Assembly: GCF_001486505.1 (NCBI RefSeq)
Contig: NZ_LN909065.1
Span: forward strand, 806,001-870,000
Length of the DNA: 64,000 nucleotides
From: Paenibacillus rubinfantis
GTDB lineage: Bacteria > Bacillota > Bacilli > Paenibacillales > Paenibacillaceae
Direction of reading: 5' to 3'
Part shown: piece by piece, positions 8,626-16,888 of the stretch
How positions within the stretch are numbered: the first letter of the stretch is position 1
Layout of the letters: the number at the start of each line of letters is the position of its first letter
Notes under the pieces: generated by a model
Database searches by the model: none
Seen by the model: only the letters and a program-made list of their open reading frames with translations
What the model was told of the DNA's origin: nothing
Position numbers and translations under genes: made by a program

Positions 8626-9534
8626 TTGTCTTTATACCGAGGGGAGAAGGTATTGGAAGGTACCGCCTTTTTTACGGAATCCACCCCCTTTTTCTTTAAC
8701 CGGGCCGAGGAGACGTTTGATCTGCAGATGCACAGCCATCGATTTGTGGAAATCGTGCTTGTGGCCGACGGGGAAGGGTTTCATTATATCGATGATGAGG
8801 TTGTTCGCGTCGCGAAAAACGATTTGTTTCTGCTCCCCGCCGGGGCCAGGCATGTTTTTCGCCCGAGCCACGCAGGCCTGCATCAGCCCTTGATCGTATA
8901 CAATTGCTTGTATGAGCCGGGGAAGCTTCGCTCCTGTCTGGAGTGCCTCCCGGGATTCGAGGAGCTGCCCCATTCCAGGCACTGCCTGTTTGGAGAAGCC
9001 CCCATGAGGTGGTTGCACTTGAAGGATAGCGGCGGCCAATGGAGCACCTGGTTTCGTAAAGCTTACCGTGAATACTCGGAAAGAAATCCAGGTTATCTTC
9101 TTCAGCTATACGGTCTGTTTATCGAGCTGGCGGTCATGCTGGAGCGGCGGCTCGATCAAGCGAACTCCCGTCCCGCCGCCGCTCCGGAAAACCGGGCCAT
9201 GGAGGAGGTCGTCCGCCAAATCGACGTCTCTTTTCATACTCCTTTAACCGCCCGCAGCTTTGCGATCGCCAGCCATGTCAGCGAACGCCATTTTCATCGA
9301 TTGTTCCGACAATACGCAGGCTGCACGTTTAACGAATACGTCCAAAAGAGAAGAATTGAAGCGAGCCGCGAGCTGCTTGCCTCCTCCAGACTTCCTGTCA
9401 AGGAGATCATGCAGACCGTCGGTTATGCGGACAAAAAGCATTTCCTGTCTCTCTTCAGGCATATGACCGGCGTCTCTCCTTCCGAATATCGCCGGCAGAT
9501 CTCGCGACTGGATCCGCTTGATGGAGTCAAATAA
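8626..9534 (+). CDS. AraC family transcriptional regulator (302 aa)
   Basis: Predicted sugar-responsive activator. The N-terminal ~130 residues form a cupin-like sensor (HSHRFVEIVLVADGEG, then the LLPAGARHVF box). The C-terminal ~100 residues carry two helix-turn-helix units: SFAIASHVSERHFHRLFRQYAG and IMQTVGYADKKHFLSLFRHMTG followed by SPSEYRR, the AraC signature. Translation starts at the TTG at 8626 behind GGAAGGAGG. It follows the GH78 gene by about 100 bases on the same strand but has its own promoter. It probably controls the hydrolase; this rests on adjacency. Confidence 0.88.
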   Translation: MSLYRGEKVLEGTAFFTESTPFFFNRAEETFDLQMHSHRFVEIVLVADGEGFHYIDDEVVRVAKNDLFLLPAGARHVFRPSHAGLHQPLIVYNCLYEPGKLRSCLECLPGFEELPHSRHCLFGEAPMRWLHLKDSGGQWSTWFRKAYREYSERNPGYLLQLYGLFIELAVMLERRLDQANSRPAAAPENRAMEEVVRQIDVSFHTPLTARSFAIASHVSERHFHRLFRQYAGCTFNEYVQKRRIEASRELLASSRLPVKEIMQTVGYADKKHFLSLFRHMTGVSPSEYRRQISRLDPLDGVK

Positions 9535-9537
9535 CAA

Positions 9538-9577
9538 AACGCCATTTGGCACTCCTTTACGGAAGCCAAATGGCGTT
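9538..9577. terminator. Bidirectional terminator between araC-type gene and divIVA
   Basis: Perfect 13-base arms AACGCCATTTGGC (9538-9550) and GCCAAATGGCGTT (9565-9577) lie between the convergent araC and divIVA genes, with T-rich or A-rich flanks on both sides. It serves both transcripts. Confidence 0.88.
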
Positions 9578-9585
9578 GTTTGTGA

Positions 9586-10092
9586 TTAATACAGTTCTTG
9601 TACCTCTTGCCCTTTATCCGCCACGCGTTCGCGGTTCTCCAAGGTATCCCAGCTGTCGCTGCTAAGCAAATCCAGCTGCGCTTCCACCAGTGTCCGGAAC
9701 CGAGCGCGGTAGATGGACGCCTGCTTCTTGAGCTCTTCCACTTCCATGGCGATCTTGCGCGATTTGGCCAGCGATTCGTTGACGATCCGGTCGGCGTTCT
9801 TCTCCGCTTCCTTCACGATCAACTGAGCTTCCTTCTTCGCGTTGTTCTTCACTTCATCGGCCGCTTCCTGCGCAACGATAATCGTCTTGCTGAGCGTTTC
9901 TTCGATATTGGCGAAATGATCCAGTTTCTCCTGTAAAGTCAACAGTTGGTTATGTAGCTCCTTGTTCTCCCGGATCACGATCTCGTAGTCCTTGATCACT
10001 TGGTCGAGAAACTCGTTGACTTCATCTTCGTCGTAACCGCGAATACGTCTGGAAAACTCTTTGTTATGTATATCCAGCGGCGTTAATGGCAT
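9586..10092 (-). CDS. divIVA: Cell-division initiation protein DivIVA (168 aa)
   Basis: Coiled-coil protein that binds negatively curved membrane at poles and septa and recruits other factors there. The N-terminal lipid-binding domain reads MPLTPLDIHNKEF then RGYDEDEVNEFLDQV. The membrane-inserting loop has I17-R18 where B. subtilis has Phe17-Arg18. Heptad-rich coiled coils follow to about residue 150, ending in a short acidic tail. The ATG at 10092 is preferred, with AGGAGG at 10107-10102; a GTG nine bases upstream overlaps that site. It is the last gene of the sepF-ylmG-ylmH series. Confidence 0.94.
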   Translation of the reverse strand: MPLTPLDIHNKEFSRRIRGYDEDEVNEFLDQVIKDYEIVIRENKELHNQLLTLQEKLDHFANIEETLSKTIIVAQEAADEVKNNAKKEAQLIVKEAEKNADRIVNESLAKSRKIAMEVEELKKQASIYRARFRTLVEAQLDLLSSDSWDTLENRERVADKGQEVQELY

Positions 10093-10223
10093 GATCCCCA
10101 CCTCCTAGAAATTTCGAAACTTCCCTTGAACGGGAAGACGTGGTCAATTCAATTACGAGATACATTAGGAAACAGTTCGAACTATCTTATTCGACAAGAA
10201 TCCGCCATCTCCTGCAAAACGCC

Positions 10224-11006
10224 TCACACAAATTTACCGATTTTGACACGATGTCTGCCCTTTTTGGTCAAGCCGCCTGCCTCGAGCACTTTAAACCGAC
10301 CGAAGCCTTGCAGCGCAACCACGTCGCCTGCCTTCAGCGGGGTGGAGGGATCCTCTTCCGTTCTCCAGTTCACCCGGCAGCGACCCGCTTTGATCGGTAT
10401 CAGCACTTTGCTGCGGCTTAATCGGAAAACATCGCTGACGATTCCATCCAATCGCAAGGAAGCCACCGTCAATTCCTGCGGCTCCAGCTCCTTCTCCATC
10501 GTTCTTAGCTCACTTAGGTTCAGCAGGTCGGTGAGGACGCTGACGCGATGCACCTGATGAAGGTTCATCTGCAGGAAGGGGGCAATCTCTTCCGCGACAA
10601 TCACATGGCACCCGTCCTCGCGGACATGGATGTCTCCAATCTTATCGCGTTTGAGACCCAGTCCCAATATCGCCCCCAAATAGTCGCCGTGCTGCAGGGC
10701 TAAAAACTTCTGGTCTCCCGAGGTGATATCGAGTACTTTCAACCCCATCGATTCTTGGCCGAGATCCCGGTAATCCGGAGCAATTAACGCCCGTTGCCGT
10801 TCCGCGCCTTCATAGCCGCCGTCCAGCCGGAGTTGCGTATCCGGGTGCCGATTGGCCAAAGACTCCAGGATATAACACTGCCGCGGATCCAGGAAGTCGC
10901 TTAGCTTGACCTCATGATAATCCCCGGCATTAACTACCCATTCCCAGGCCCGGTCGACGAACGGCCGTTCCTCCGGTTTAAAATGTTCATAGAACTCCAC
11001 CTTCAT
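10224..11006 (-). CDS. ylmH: S4-domain RNA-binding protein YlmH (260 aa)
   Basis: Cytoplasmic RNA-binding protein encoded next to division genes; family work ties YlmH to ribosome-associated quality control. The N-terminal two thirds hold the YlmH fold (VDRAWEWV near residue 20, FLDPRQCYIL near 43). The C-terminal S4 domain spans about 178-255, with LRLDGIVSDVFRLSRSKV and the glycine turn GDVVALQGFGRF. The start ATG at 11006 lies two bases beyond the ylmG stop, so the two are probably translationally coupled. Confidence 0.92.
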   Translation of the reverse strand: MKVEFYEHFKPEERPFVDRAWEWVVNAGDYHEVKLSDFLDPRQCYILESLANRHPDTQLRLDGGYEGAERQRALIAPDYRDLGQESMGLKVLDITSGDQKFLALQHGDYLGAILGLGLKRDKIGDIHVREDGCHVIVAEEIAPFLQMNLHQVHRVSVLTDLLNLSELRTMEKELEPQELTVASLRLDGIVSDVFRLSRSKVLIPIKAGRCRVNWRTEEDPSTPLKAGDVVALQGFGRFKVLEAGGLTKKGRHRVKIGKFV

Positions 11007-11008
11007 TT

Positions 11009-11284
11009 CTAATACCCGAAGATATAGTGCAGAACGCTCATTAATCCGAAGGCCGCCAAGCGGAGTACGAACAGGGCAATAATCGGAGAAATGTCGATCA
11101 TCCCCATGATCGGTGGGATAAACCGCCGGAAAGGAGCCAAATAAGGTTCAACCAGCTTGCCGAGTAACTCGCCGATGAAACTTTCACGGGCATTGGGCAC
11201 CCATGACATCAAAATATAAACCAGGATCATATAAAAATAAATATTGTATAGCAACCCCACGATGGAATCGATATAGCCTACCAA
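11009..11284 (-). CDS. ylmG: YggT family membrane protein (91 aa)
   Basis: Small integral membrane protein found beside sepF in many Gram-positive genomes; its role in division or envelope assembly is not well defined. Two hydrophobic segments (about 7-27 and 60-90) flank the conserved block SWVPNARESFIG and EPYLAPFRRFIPP. Translation probably starts at the TTG at 11284 with GAGGTGA upstream. It is seven bases after sepF and two bases before ylmH, so the three form one transcript. Confidence 0.9.
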   Translation of the reverse strand: MVGYIDSIVGLLYNIYFYMILVYILMSWVPNARESFIGELLGKLVEPYLAPFRRFIPPIMGMIDISPIIALFVLRLAAFGLMSVLHYIFGY

Positions 11285-11291
11285 GCTGTCA

Positions 11292-11741
11292 TCACCTCAT
11301 TTTGTTGTAATCGGAATCCTCCGTTAAAATCTCTGTGATGGACCCTTGAATCTCCACGGTATCCGGCGTGCACAGAAAGATATTCGCGCCAACTTTGGAA
11401 ATGCTGCCGCTTAACGCGTAAATGGTTCCGCTCAGGAAATCGATGATGCGCATCGCCTGATCATTGCGAACCCGTTGCAAATTCACGACGACCGACCGAT
11501 GGGAACGCAGATGGTCAGCGATTTCCTGCGCTTCCTCATAGGAGCGAGGTTCGTAGAGGATCACCTTGACATTCTTCTGGGAGTGAATGCTGACCACGTT
11601 GTTTCCTCTCTGATTTTTACGGGATTCAAAGCTTGGGGTTTCAATTTCCGCATCCTCTTGGCCGGAAAACCGTTCGCGTTCCACAATCTCTTCTTCCTCC
11701 TGCAAGCCCAGAAAGTTCATAAACCGGTTCATTACTCCCAT
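11292..11741 (-). CDS. sepF: Cell-division protein SepF (149 aa)
   Basis: Z-ring-associated protein that polymerises into rings and tethers FtsZ filaments to the membrane. Seen: an N-terminal amphipathic membrane anchor (MNRFMNFLGL), an acidic linker to about residue 50, and the SepF core from about 55 to 140, with VILYEPRSYEEAQEIADHL and MRIIDFLSGTIYALSG. Its ATG at 11741 overlaps the ylmE stop by one base (TAATG), indicating coupled translation. Length is normal for the family. Confidence 0.94.
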   Translation of the reverse strand: MGVMNRFMNFLGLQEEEEIVERERFSGQEDAEIETPSFESRKNQRGNNVVSIHSQKNVKVILYEPRSYEEAQEIADHLRSHRSVVVNLQRVRNDQAMRIIDFLSGTIYALSGSISKVGANIFLCTPDTVEIQGSITEILTEDSDYNKMR

Positions 11742-12433
11742 TACGTCAAGTCCCCTTTCCCCACTAAAATCGTTCCAAGGCGTACCCAGGTTGCCCCTTC
11801 CTCAATCGCCACTTCAAAATCTCCCGACATGCCCATCGACAATTCTGTCAAGGGCTCCTCGGTAATCGCCAGGGCGTTGAGTTGATCGCGCAACTCGCGC
11901 AACCGGCGAAATACGGGCCTTGTCCGTTCCGCCTCCTCCTCAATGGGGGCCATCGTCATCAGCCCGACGATCTTAATATGCTTCAATTCCGCGATTTGCC
12001 GCAGAACATCCGCCGCCGTCTCCGGCGATATTCCCTGCTTGGACACTTCGCCGGATACATTCACCTGCATAAATGCAGTCACGCTCGTTCCCAGCGCCGC
12101 CGCCCGCTTCTCCAACTCCCGGGCTAGCGACAGCCGGTCCAACGAATGAATATATTGAAATTTCCCGATGACGTCCTTGACCTTATTGCTCTGCAAATGT
12201 CCGATAAAATGCCAGGTCCCTTGCCCGCCAAGCGCTTCCCATTTGGGAACGGCTACTTGCGGGCGGTTCTCGCCGATATGCTCGATGCCATGCTCCAGGA
12301 CATTACGCGTATCTTCAGCCGACACATATTTCGTTACGGCGACGACATGGACCTCTTCGCGCTTCCTTCCGCTCCGCTCGCAAGCCGCAATAATCCGCTC
12401 TTCCACGTGCTGTATTCGTTCCTTCAGCGACAC
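11741..12433 (-). CDS. ylmE: YggS/PROSC family PLP homeostasis protein (230 aa)
   Basis: Binds pyridoxal phosphate and helps control free PLP and amino-acid pools; relatives lack the catalytic domain of alanine racemase. VVAVTKYVS near residue 33 holds the PLP lysine. Later blocks are HIGENRPQ, WHFIGHLQSNK and the phosphate-binding stretch SMGMSGDFEVAIEEGATWVRLG near the C-terminus. The GTG at 12433 is chosen because AGAGAGGTGATC precedes it; a longer frame to 12550 would overlap pgeF. It sits between pgeF and sepF in one operon. Confidence 0.93.
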   Translation of the reverse strand: MSLKERIQHVEERIIAACERSGRKREEVHVVAVTKYVSAEDTRNVLEHGIEHIGENRPQVAVPKWEALGGQGTWHFIGHLQSNKVKDVIGKFQYIHSLDRLSLARELEKRAAALGTSVTAFMQVNVSGEVSKQGISPETAADVLRQIAELKHIKIVGLMTMAPIEEEAERTRPVFRRLRELRDQLNALAITEEPLTELSMGMSGDFEVAIEEGATWVRLGTILVGKGDLT

Positions 12434-12441
12434 GGGAAGGA

Positions 12442-13293
12442 TCACCTCTCTTTTATGCCTATCCAGCTTGCCATTCTCCCTGTGACACCATTTTGCGCCC
12501 GGTAGGAGTAGAAAACCTCCGGATGGCAGCTTGTACACCACGTTGTACATTCGATATGAGTCGGCAATATTCCTGCTTTAATCATAATGATTCGATTGAT
12601 TTCTTTCAAGTTCAGCATCGTTTTTCCTGCATGTTCTGACGCGGATGCATAAGACTTCTCCCCCGTGAGCTCCTCCTCAGAGGACAACGCCTCACGAACC
12701 TTCACCATCACCTTCTCATCCACCTCGTAGCAGCAACCCCCGATGCTCGGGCCGATCGCGGTGCGAATCTCGCTCCGCTGGCAGCCGAACTCGCGCTCCA
12801 TCGTTTGAATCATCTCCGCTGCGATTAGGCGGACTGTACCTTTCCAGCCGGCATGGGCCAACCCGACGACGCCCTTGCCGGGATCCGCGAAATACAGCGG
12901 GACGCAATCGGCATAAAACGAAGTCAGCAGCACTCCCGGCACGTTCGTCACCAGCCCGTCCGTTTCCTGAAAGGCACTGCTGCGATCCAGATATCCCTTG
13001 CCGCGATCTTCGGCACGCACCACGGCAACGGCATTGCCGTGAACCTGCTCACCGCAGGTCCAGGCATCGGGAGCAAAACCCAGCGCTTCGGCTAACCGGC
13101 GCCGGTTCTCCAAGACATGCTGTGGATCGTCGCCCACATGATAAGCCAGATTCAAGCGATCATACGGCGGCTCGCTAATCCCGCCTGATCTTCCGGTAAA
13201 ACCAACGCTGATTCCCGGAATTAAATCCAACCACGGAGCTAGCTCGAACCGTTCCACCTGTTCATCTTTAGCATTCCTTACAAACGGTTCCAT
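12442..13293 (-). CDS. pgeF: Peptidoglycan editing factor PgeF / laccase-domain protein YlmD (283 aa)
   Basis: Member of the multicopper-polyphenol-oxidase-like DUF152 family. Relatives act as purine-nucleoside hydrolases or phosphorylases and remove mis-incorporated amino acids from cell-wall precursors. The zinc or copper site is seen as YADCVPLYFAD with HAGWKGT, and the GGCCYEVDEKV block follows. The ATG at 13293 is chosen with GAAGGAG seven bases upstream; another ATG lies three bases earlier. The stop lies eight bases before the ylmE GTG. Confidence 0.92.
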   Translation of the reverse strand: MEPFVRNAKDEQVERFELAPWLDLIPGISVGFTGRSGGISEPPYDRLNLAYHVGDDPQHVLENRRRLAEALGFAPDAWTCGEQVHGNAVAVVRAEDRGKGYLDRSSAFQETDGLVTNVPGVLLTSFYADCVPLYFADPGKGVVGLAHAGWKGTVRLIAAEMIQTMEREFGCQRSEIRTAIGPSIGGCCYEVDEKVMVKVREALSSEEELTGEKSYASASEHAGKTMLNLKEINRIIMIKAGILPTHIECTTWCTSCHPEVFYSYRAQNGVTGRMASWIGIKER

Positions 13294-13364
13294 CATCCAT
13301 CTCCTTCGCAACCCTGCATTTCCTTCAAGTCTACCATAAATCGACGCGCTGCCGCTTATGGATT

Positions 13365-13676
13365 CTAGCTCCGCCGTTCCGCCCGCCCGTCCCGGTCGAT
13401 ATACACGGTTGTATCATAGGCCGTCTGCACTCGGTTTTCGCGCAGCTCCTCCATTTTGACCAAAACGACATCCGATCCGATCTTCACGATATTTTTCCAA
13501 GGGATAATCAAATCGCTGCCGCTGCCGAATAACCCCATGAATTTCGCCCCAACGGGGACCACAATCGCCTCGATGACCCCTTGTCTCAAATCCAGCTCCA
13601 GGTCGCTGATATGCCCGAGCCGTTTCCCATCCACGACATTGATGACGTCTTTCGTTTGGAAATCGGATATTTTCAT
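13365..13676 (-). CDS. ylmC: YlmC/YmxH family PRC-barrel sporulation protein (103 aa)
   Basis: Small beta-barrel (PRC-barrel) protein found with sporulation and division genes; its molecular job is unknown. MKISDFQTKDVINVVDGKRLG opens the barrel, then LELDLRQGVIEAIVVP, then SDLIIPWKNIVKIGSDVVLV. The ATG at 13676 fits the usual family N-terminus and has GGTGAGGG upstream; an ATG 24 bases earlier is less likely. It is the first gene of the pgeF-ylmE-sepF block. Confidence 0.85.
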   Translation of the reverse strand: MKISDFQTKDVINVVDGKRLGHISDLELDLRQGVIEAIVVPVGAKFMGLFGSGSDLIIPWKNIVKIGSDVVLVKMEELRENRVQTAYDTTVYIDRDGRAERRS

Positions 13677-13818
13677 ACTCGCCCTCACCACATTGTCCAT
13701 GGTTTTACCGCCCCCGTCCCGTGTAATTCCTCCGTCCCTTTACTATATGTGCGTAGGAATCGGCGCATGCGCCCTTGGCCACAGGAAAAGAAACGCCCGC
13801 CCGACCGACCACCAACGC

Positions 13819-13876
13819 AAAAAAAGAACCGCCCTTCCGAAATCCGTTGGATTTCCGGAAGAAGCCGTCCTTTTTT
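13819..13876 (-). terminator. Terminator after the flavin reductase gene
   Basis: The arms CTTCCGAAATCC and GGATTTCCGGAAG form a long hairpin flanked by A7 on the left and T6 on the right, so it can work on both strands. It lies 22 bases past the reductase stop and separates that gene from ylmC. Confidence 0.85.
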
Positions 13877-13898
13877 AATCCTGCTCGATTTTTCGTTT

Positions 13899-15842
13899 TT
13901 ATTTCCCCAGCGCCCCGGCAGCTGCACTTTCGCCGCCCAGACGTCCGGAGGTAAAGGAATACCCAATGCCTACCCCGTTGCCAACGTAGGTGTCGTTAAA
14001 CAGCACGCCTTCGGATTCAAGTCCAACCGCATAAAGTCCTTTGACCGGTACGCGTTTGTCGTTTAAGACTTGGAATTTAGGGTTTACGAGCAAGCCGCCA
14101 ACCGAACCCAGGTTGTTGATCTCGGCAATGATCGCATAATAAGGGCCGTCGCCCATCGGAAGCAAGTAGTCTTTGGATTTGCCAAACTCTGTGTCTACAC
14201 CGGTTTTCGTCGCTTGCGTATATTTGTTGTAAGCTTCCTTAAACACCTCTACGTCCATCCCGGCGTTTTTGGCTAATTCCTCGATCGTGTTGCCTTTATA
14301 CCCATCCCCGTTTTTCACCATCGAATCAAAGACGGATACGACGTTCTTCCATGGGGTATCCAGCTTAAATTGATTGGTGAAATCTGCGTAAAATTCCGGA
14401 GGAAGGCCTGGCAGCCCCGGCGCTTTAACGCCGTTCATGCCCTTGGCTTCCAAAGCTTTCAATTGCGATTGCGATACGATAACCAGATGGTAAGGCCCGT
14501 TAAACGCACTCGTATTTGCCGCCGCAACTGCCGTTAAGGTAGCTGTCTCATCTCTGAAGCGGGCTCCCGATGGGCCCACGTTCATCAAAGTCGGCAGGTA
14601 GCTCAGCATCATCGGATAGCTGGCTTCAAAAGAGGAATATTGCTTCTTCAGATTGCTGGTCCCTCTGGCCAACGTCTGATGCAGCATTTGTCCGCCGAAG
14701 TTGTCCGGCACCTTCGCACCTACCGCCCAGGACATTTTCAGGCCTTCGCCAATGTTCTGTGCGAGTCCGCCATTAACCCCCTCAAAGCCAAAAGCTTCTT
14801 TAACCATTTCCTTGTTTCCTGCATATCCGCCCGTGGCCATTACAACGCTTTTGGCGCTGATTTCCAGCGTTGTTCCGTCCGCTTTTTCCGCTACGACGCC
14901 GGTTACAGCTCCTTTAGCGTCCGTCATCAGTTTCTTGGCGGTGGTTTCGGTAATCACCTTGCCGCCGTTCTTCTCTACGGAAGCCGCCAGCATCTTGCGA
15001 AGGGTTTGTTCACGGGTATTATAGGCCGGCAGCACATGAAGCTGTTCCCCGCCAAAGTTCATATAAGTCGTGACATACCCTTTGTTCTTCAGCCAATCGT
15101 ACGTCTCCCCGGATTTCGTAACGTATTGGCGAACCGCCGCTGCATCCACTCTCCAGTGATTATTTACGATCCAATTGGAGATTTCCTGTTCCACGTTCAC
15201 CTTTAATCCATCGGCTACCGCGGCGGAAGAGTTATAAAATTTACCCGCCCAAGACAAGTTGCTGGCACCGCCGATCACACCGGTTTTCTCGATGATCACG
15301 ACTTTGGCGCCCTTGTCCGCTGCCGTCACCGCAGCTGAGACACCGGAAGCTCCGGCCCCAACAACAACGACATCCGCTTGGAGCTTTTCCGTTTTACCAA
15401 CGCCAGGCTTCTTGACGCTAACTGATTTCAAAGCATTCACATCGCCGCCCGCTTTTTTCACGGCATTCTCTACCGCTTTCAGCATGGCATCGCTGGATAC
15501 GCTTGCTCCGCTGACCGCGTCAATCGCTAACGATTGATTCGCCAGGATTTGCTCCTTGATTTTGTTCAGCGCGGAATCACCGAGACCTTCGGTTTCCGTT
15601 TGGCTGACGATTTTGATGTCCTTGATCCGATCCGCTTGCTCCATCGTCACTTGCACTTTGATAACGCCGTCTTTGCCTTCGGCTTCCCCGGTATACGTCC
15701 CCGCTTTAAAAGCTGAGGCCGCCGCTACCGTCGAAGAGCTGCTTCCCAGCTTCCCGGATTGCCACCCCCAGCCGAACATCGACGCAACCAGTACGATGCA
15801 GATGGAAAACATGAGCATTTTGTTAAATCGTTTGCTGCGCAT
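13899..15842 (-). CDS. Exported flavocytochrome-c-type FAD reductase with FMN-binding domain (647 aa)
   Basis: Predicted extracytoplasmic reductase of the fumarate/urocanate reductase family. A hydrophobic N-terminus (about 9-27) acts as a signal or anchor; no lipobox is seen. Residues ~45-130 are an FMN-binding domain with the flavinylation motif D108-x-x-S-G-A-S114, where FMN is normally joined covalently by ApbE. From ~157 an FAD domain begins (VVVGAGASG at 160-168, an acidic E at the end of the next strand) and continues to the C-terminal NDTYVGNGVGIGYSFTSGRLGGESAAAGA. There is no heme motif. The upstream MerR gene and MerR-type promoter suggest ligand-induced expression. The substrate is unknown. 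Confidence 0.85.
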   Translation of the reverse strand: MRSKRFNKMLMFSICIVLVASMFGWGWQSGKLGSSSSTVAAASAFKAGTYTGEAEGKDGVIKVQVTMEQADRIKDIKIVSQTETEGLGDSALNKIKEQILANQSLAIDAVSGASVSSDAMLKAVENAVKKAGGDVNALKSVSVKKPGVGKTEKLQADVVVVGAGASGVSAAVTAADKGAKVVIIEKTGVIGGASNLSWAGKFYNSSAAVADGLKVNVEQEISNWIVNNHWRVDAAAVRQYVTKSGETYDWLKNKGYVTTYMNFGGEQLHVLPAYNTREQTLRKMLAASVEKNGGKVITETTAKKLMTDAKGAVTGVVAEKADGTTLEISAKSVVMATGGYAGNKEMVKEAFGFEGVNGGLAQNIGEGLKMSWAVGAKVPDNFGGQMLHQTLARGTSNLKKQYSSFEASYPMMLSYLPTLMNVGPSGARFRDETATLTAVAAANTSAFNGPYHLVIVSQSQLKALEAKGMNGVKAPGLPGLPPEFYADFTNQFKLDTPWKNVVSVFDSMVKNGDGYKGNTIEELAKNAGMDVEVFKEAYNKYTQATKTGVDTEFGKSKDYLLPMGDGPYYAIIAEINNLGSVGGLLVNPKFQVLNDKRVPVKGLYAVGLESEGVLFNDTYVGNGVGIGYSFTSGRLGGESAAAGALGK

Positions 15843-15921
15843 TCCCTCTTCTCCCCTTACTGCATATTAAGCCTATTTTGTGATTATTTTCACATAAAAC
15901 CACAAACAAGGCCTCATCAGA

Positions 15922-15952
15922 AGCATAAACCTTGGTGCGGCACCAAGGTCAA
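15922..15952 (-). promoter_or_regulatory. MerR-type promoter of the flavin reductase gene
   Basis: On the minus strand there is TTGACC (15952-15947), a 19-bp spacer and TATGCT (15927-15922). A perfect 10+1+10 dyad, ACCTTGGTGC-C-GCACCAAGGT (15949-15929), fills the spacer. The over-long spacer with a central dyad is the hallmark of MerR-activated promoters. The -35 hexamer covers the TGA stop (15951-15949) of the upstream MerR gene. Confidence 0.88.
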
Positions 15953-16767
15953 TAGGATTCCTCGATCGGGATATGTATTTCCAAGAACGAACGTTTTGTT
16001 CCTTCGTGATTTTCGGTCAACATCAACCGCCCGGATACTGCACCTGAGATCGTATAGCGGTGCTCATGGATGTAATTCAGCATAAATCGGAGAGCCTCTT
16101 TGGAAAAATGCTCGTTCTGCGGTGATAAAATCACGGACGACACACAACGGGATGGCGGGATATACTCCAAATGCTCGTCCAACGCAATTCCGAGCTGACG
16201 TACCTCGTCTTCGGAAATTGACAAGCCCCAGCTGTAGTCCAATGGGTCCTCCTCAGATTCGATGGATTCCCGCTCAATCCGGAAGCAATAAAACGAGTAG
16301 GGCAGCACCTCCATTAAAGCATTAATTGTGCCTTCCAAGCCTTTCGTGTTCAGCAGGTTGTTTTTCTCCGTTTGCTTCAATCGGTAGAGTCCCGGCCGGT
16401 CGCCCAGCGTGCAGCGGTAGAGCCGTCCCTCCAAGCTTTGGACTTCCCGGCTCAGTTCATCCAGCTTATGCAACAGCATCGTGCTTTTGCGAATCTCTTC
16501 CTCCAACTCCTGCTTGCTATGCTCCATTTTGTTGAGAATGTCATCCAATGAAGCATTTTGAATCAAACCGGCTACATCCTGCAACGGAATCTTCAAGCTT
16601 CGATACCACCGGCTCATCAACAGGTCCCGGGCGTCCAGGTCGTTAAAATAGCGGTAGCTGTTATGACGGTCCTTGACCGGCTTCACGATATCGTGCTTCT
16701 CGTATAGCCTCAGCGTATCCCGGGTGATGCCGAGCAGCGAAGAAAACTCTCCTATGCAATACTTCAT
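15949..16767 (-). CDS. MerR family regulator with GyrI-like effector domain (272 aa)
   Basis: Predicted ligand-responsive activator. Residues 1-70 are the MerR winged helix (CIGEFSSLLGITRDTLRLYEKHDIV and the NSYRYF wing), then a coiled-coil dimerisation helix to about 120. The C-terminal ~150 residues resemble a BmrR/GyrI effector pocket ending in LEIHIPIEE. No cysteine cluster typical of metal-sensing MerR proteins is seen. The ATG at 16767 follows GGGGGGAAG. It lies directly upstream of the flavin reductase, whose MerR-type promoter overlaps its stop codon, so the target is nearly self-evident. The ligand is unknown. Confidence 0.88.
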   Translation of the reverse strand: MKYCIGEFSSLLGITRDTLRLYEKHDIVKPVKDRHNSYRYFNDLDARDLLMSRWYRSLKIPLQDVAGLIQNASLDDILNKMEHSKQELEEEIRKSTMLLHKLDELSREVQSLEGRLYRCTLGDRPGLYRLKQTEKNNLLNTKGLEGTINALMEVLPYSFYCFRIERESIESEEDPLDYSWGLSISEDEVRQLGIALDEHLEYIPPSRCVSSVILSPQNEHFSKEALRFMLNYIHEHRYTISGAVSGRLMLTENHEGTKRSFLEIHIPIEESY

Positions 16768-16888
16768 CAATCTTCCCCCCGCATATCTCAAGTCGCAAGC
16801 CTATCGCACACTTCTATCATACCGAGGCTGGATGGATTCATGATATGGAAATGTTCACAACAAAAAAAGGTCCCCGCAGGGACCAAAC

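Noticed and set aside
10190..10196. Exact 0A-box heptamer (TGTCGAA on the minus strand) upstream of divIVA
   Set aside because: A single 7-mer can occur by chance and no linked promoter could be defined.
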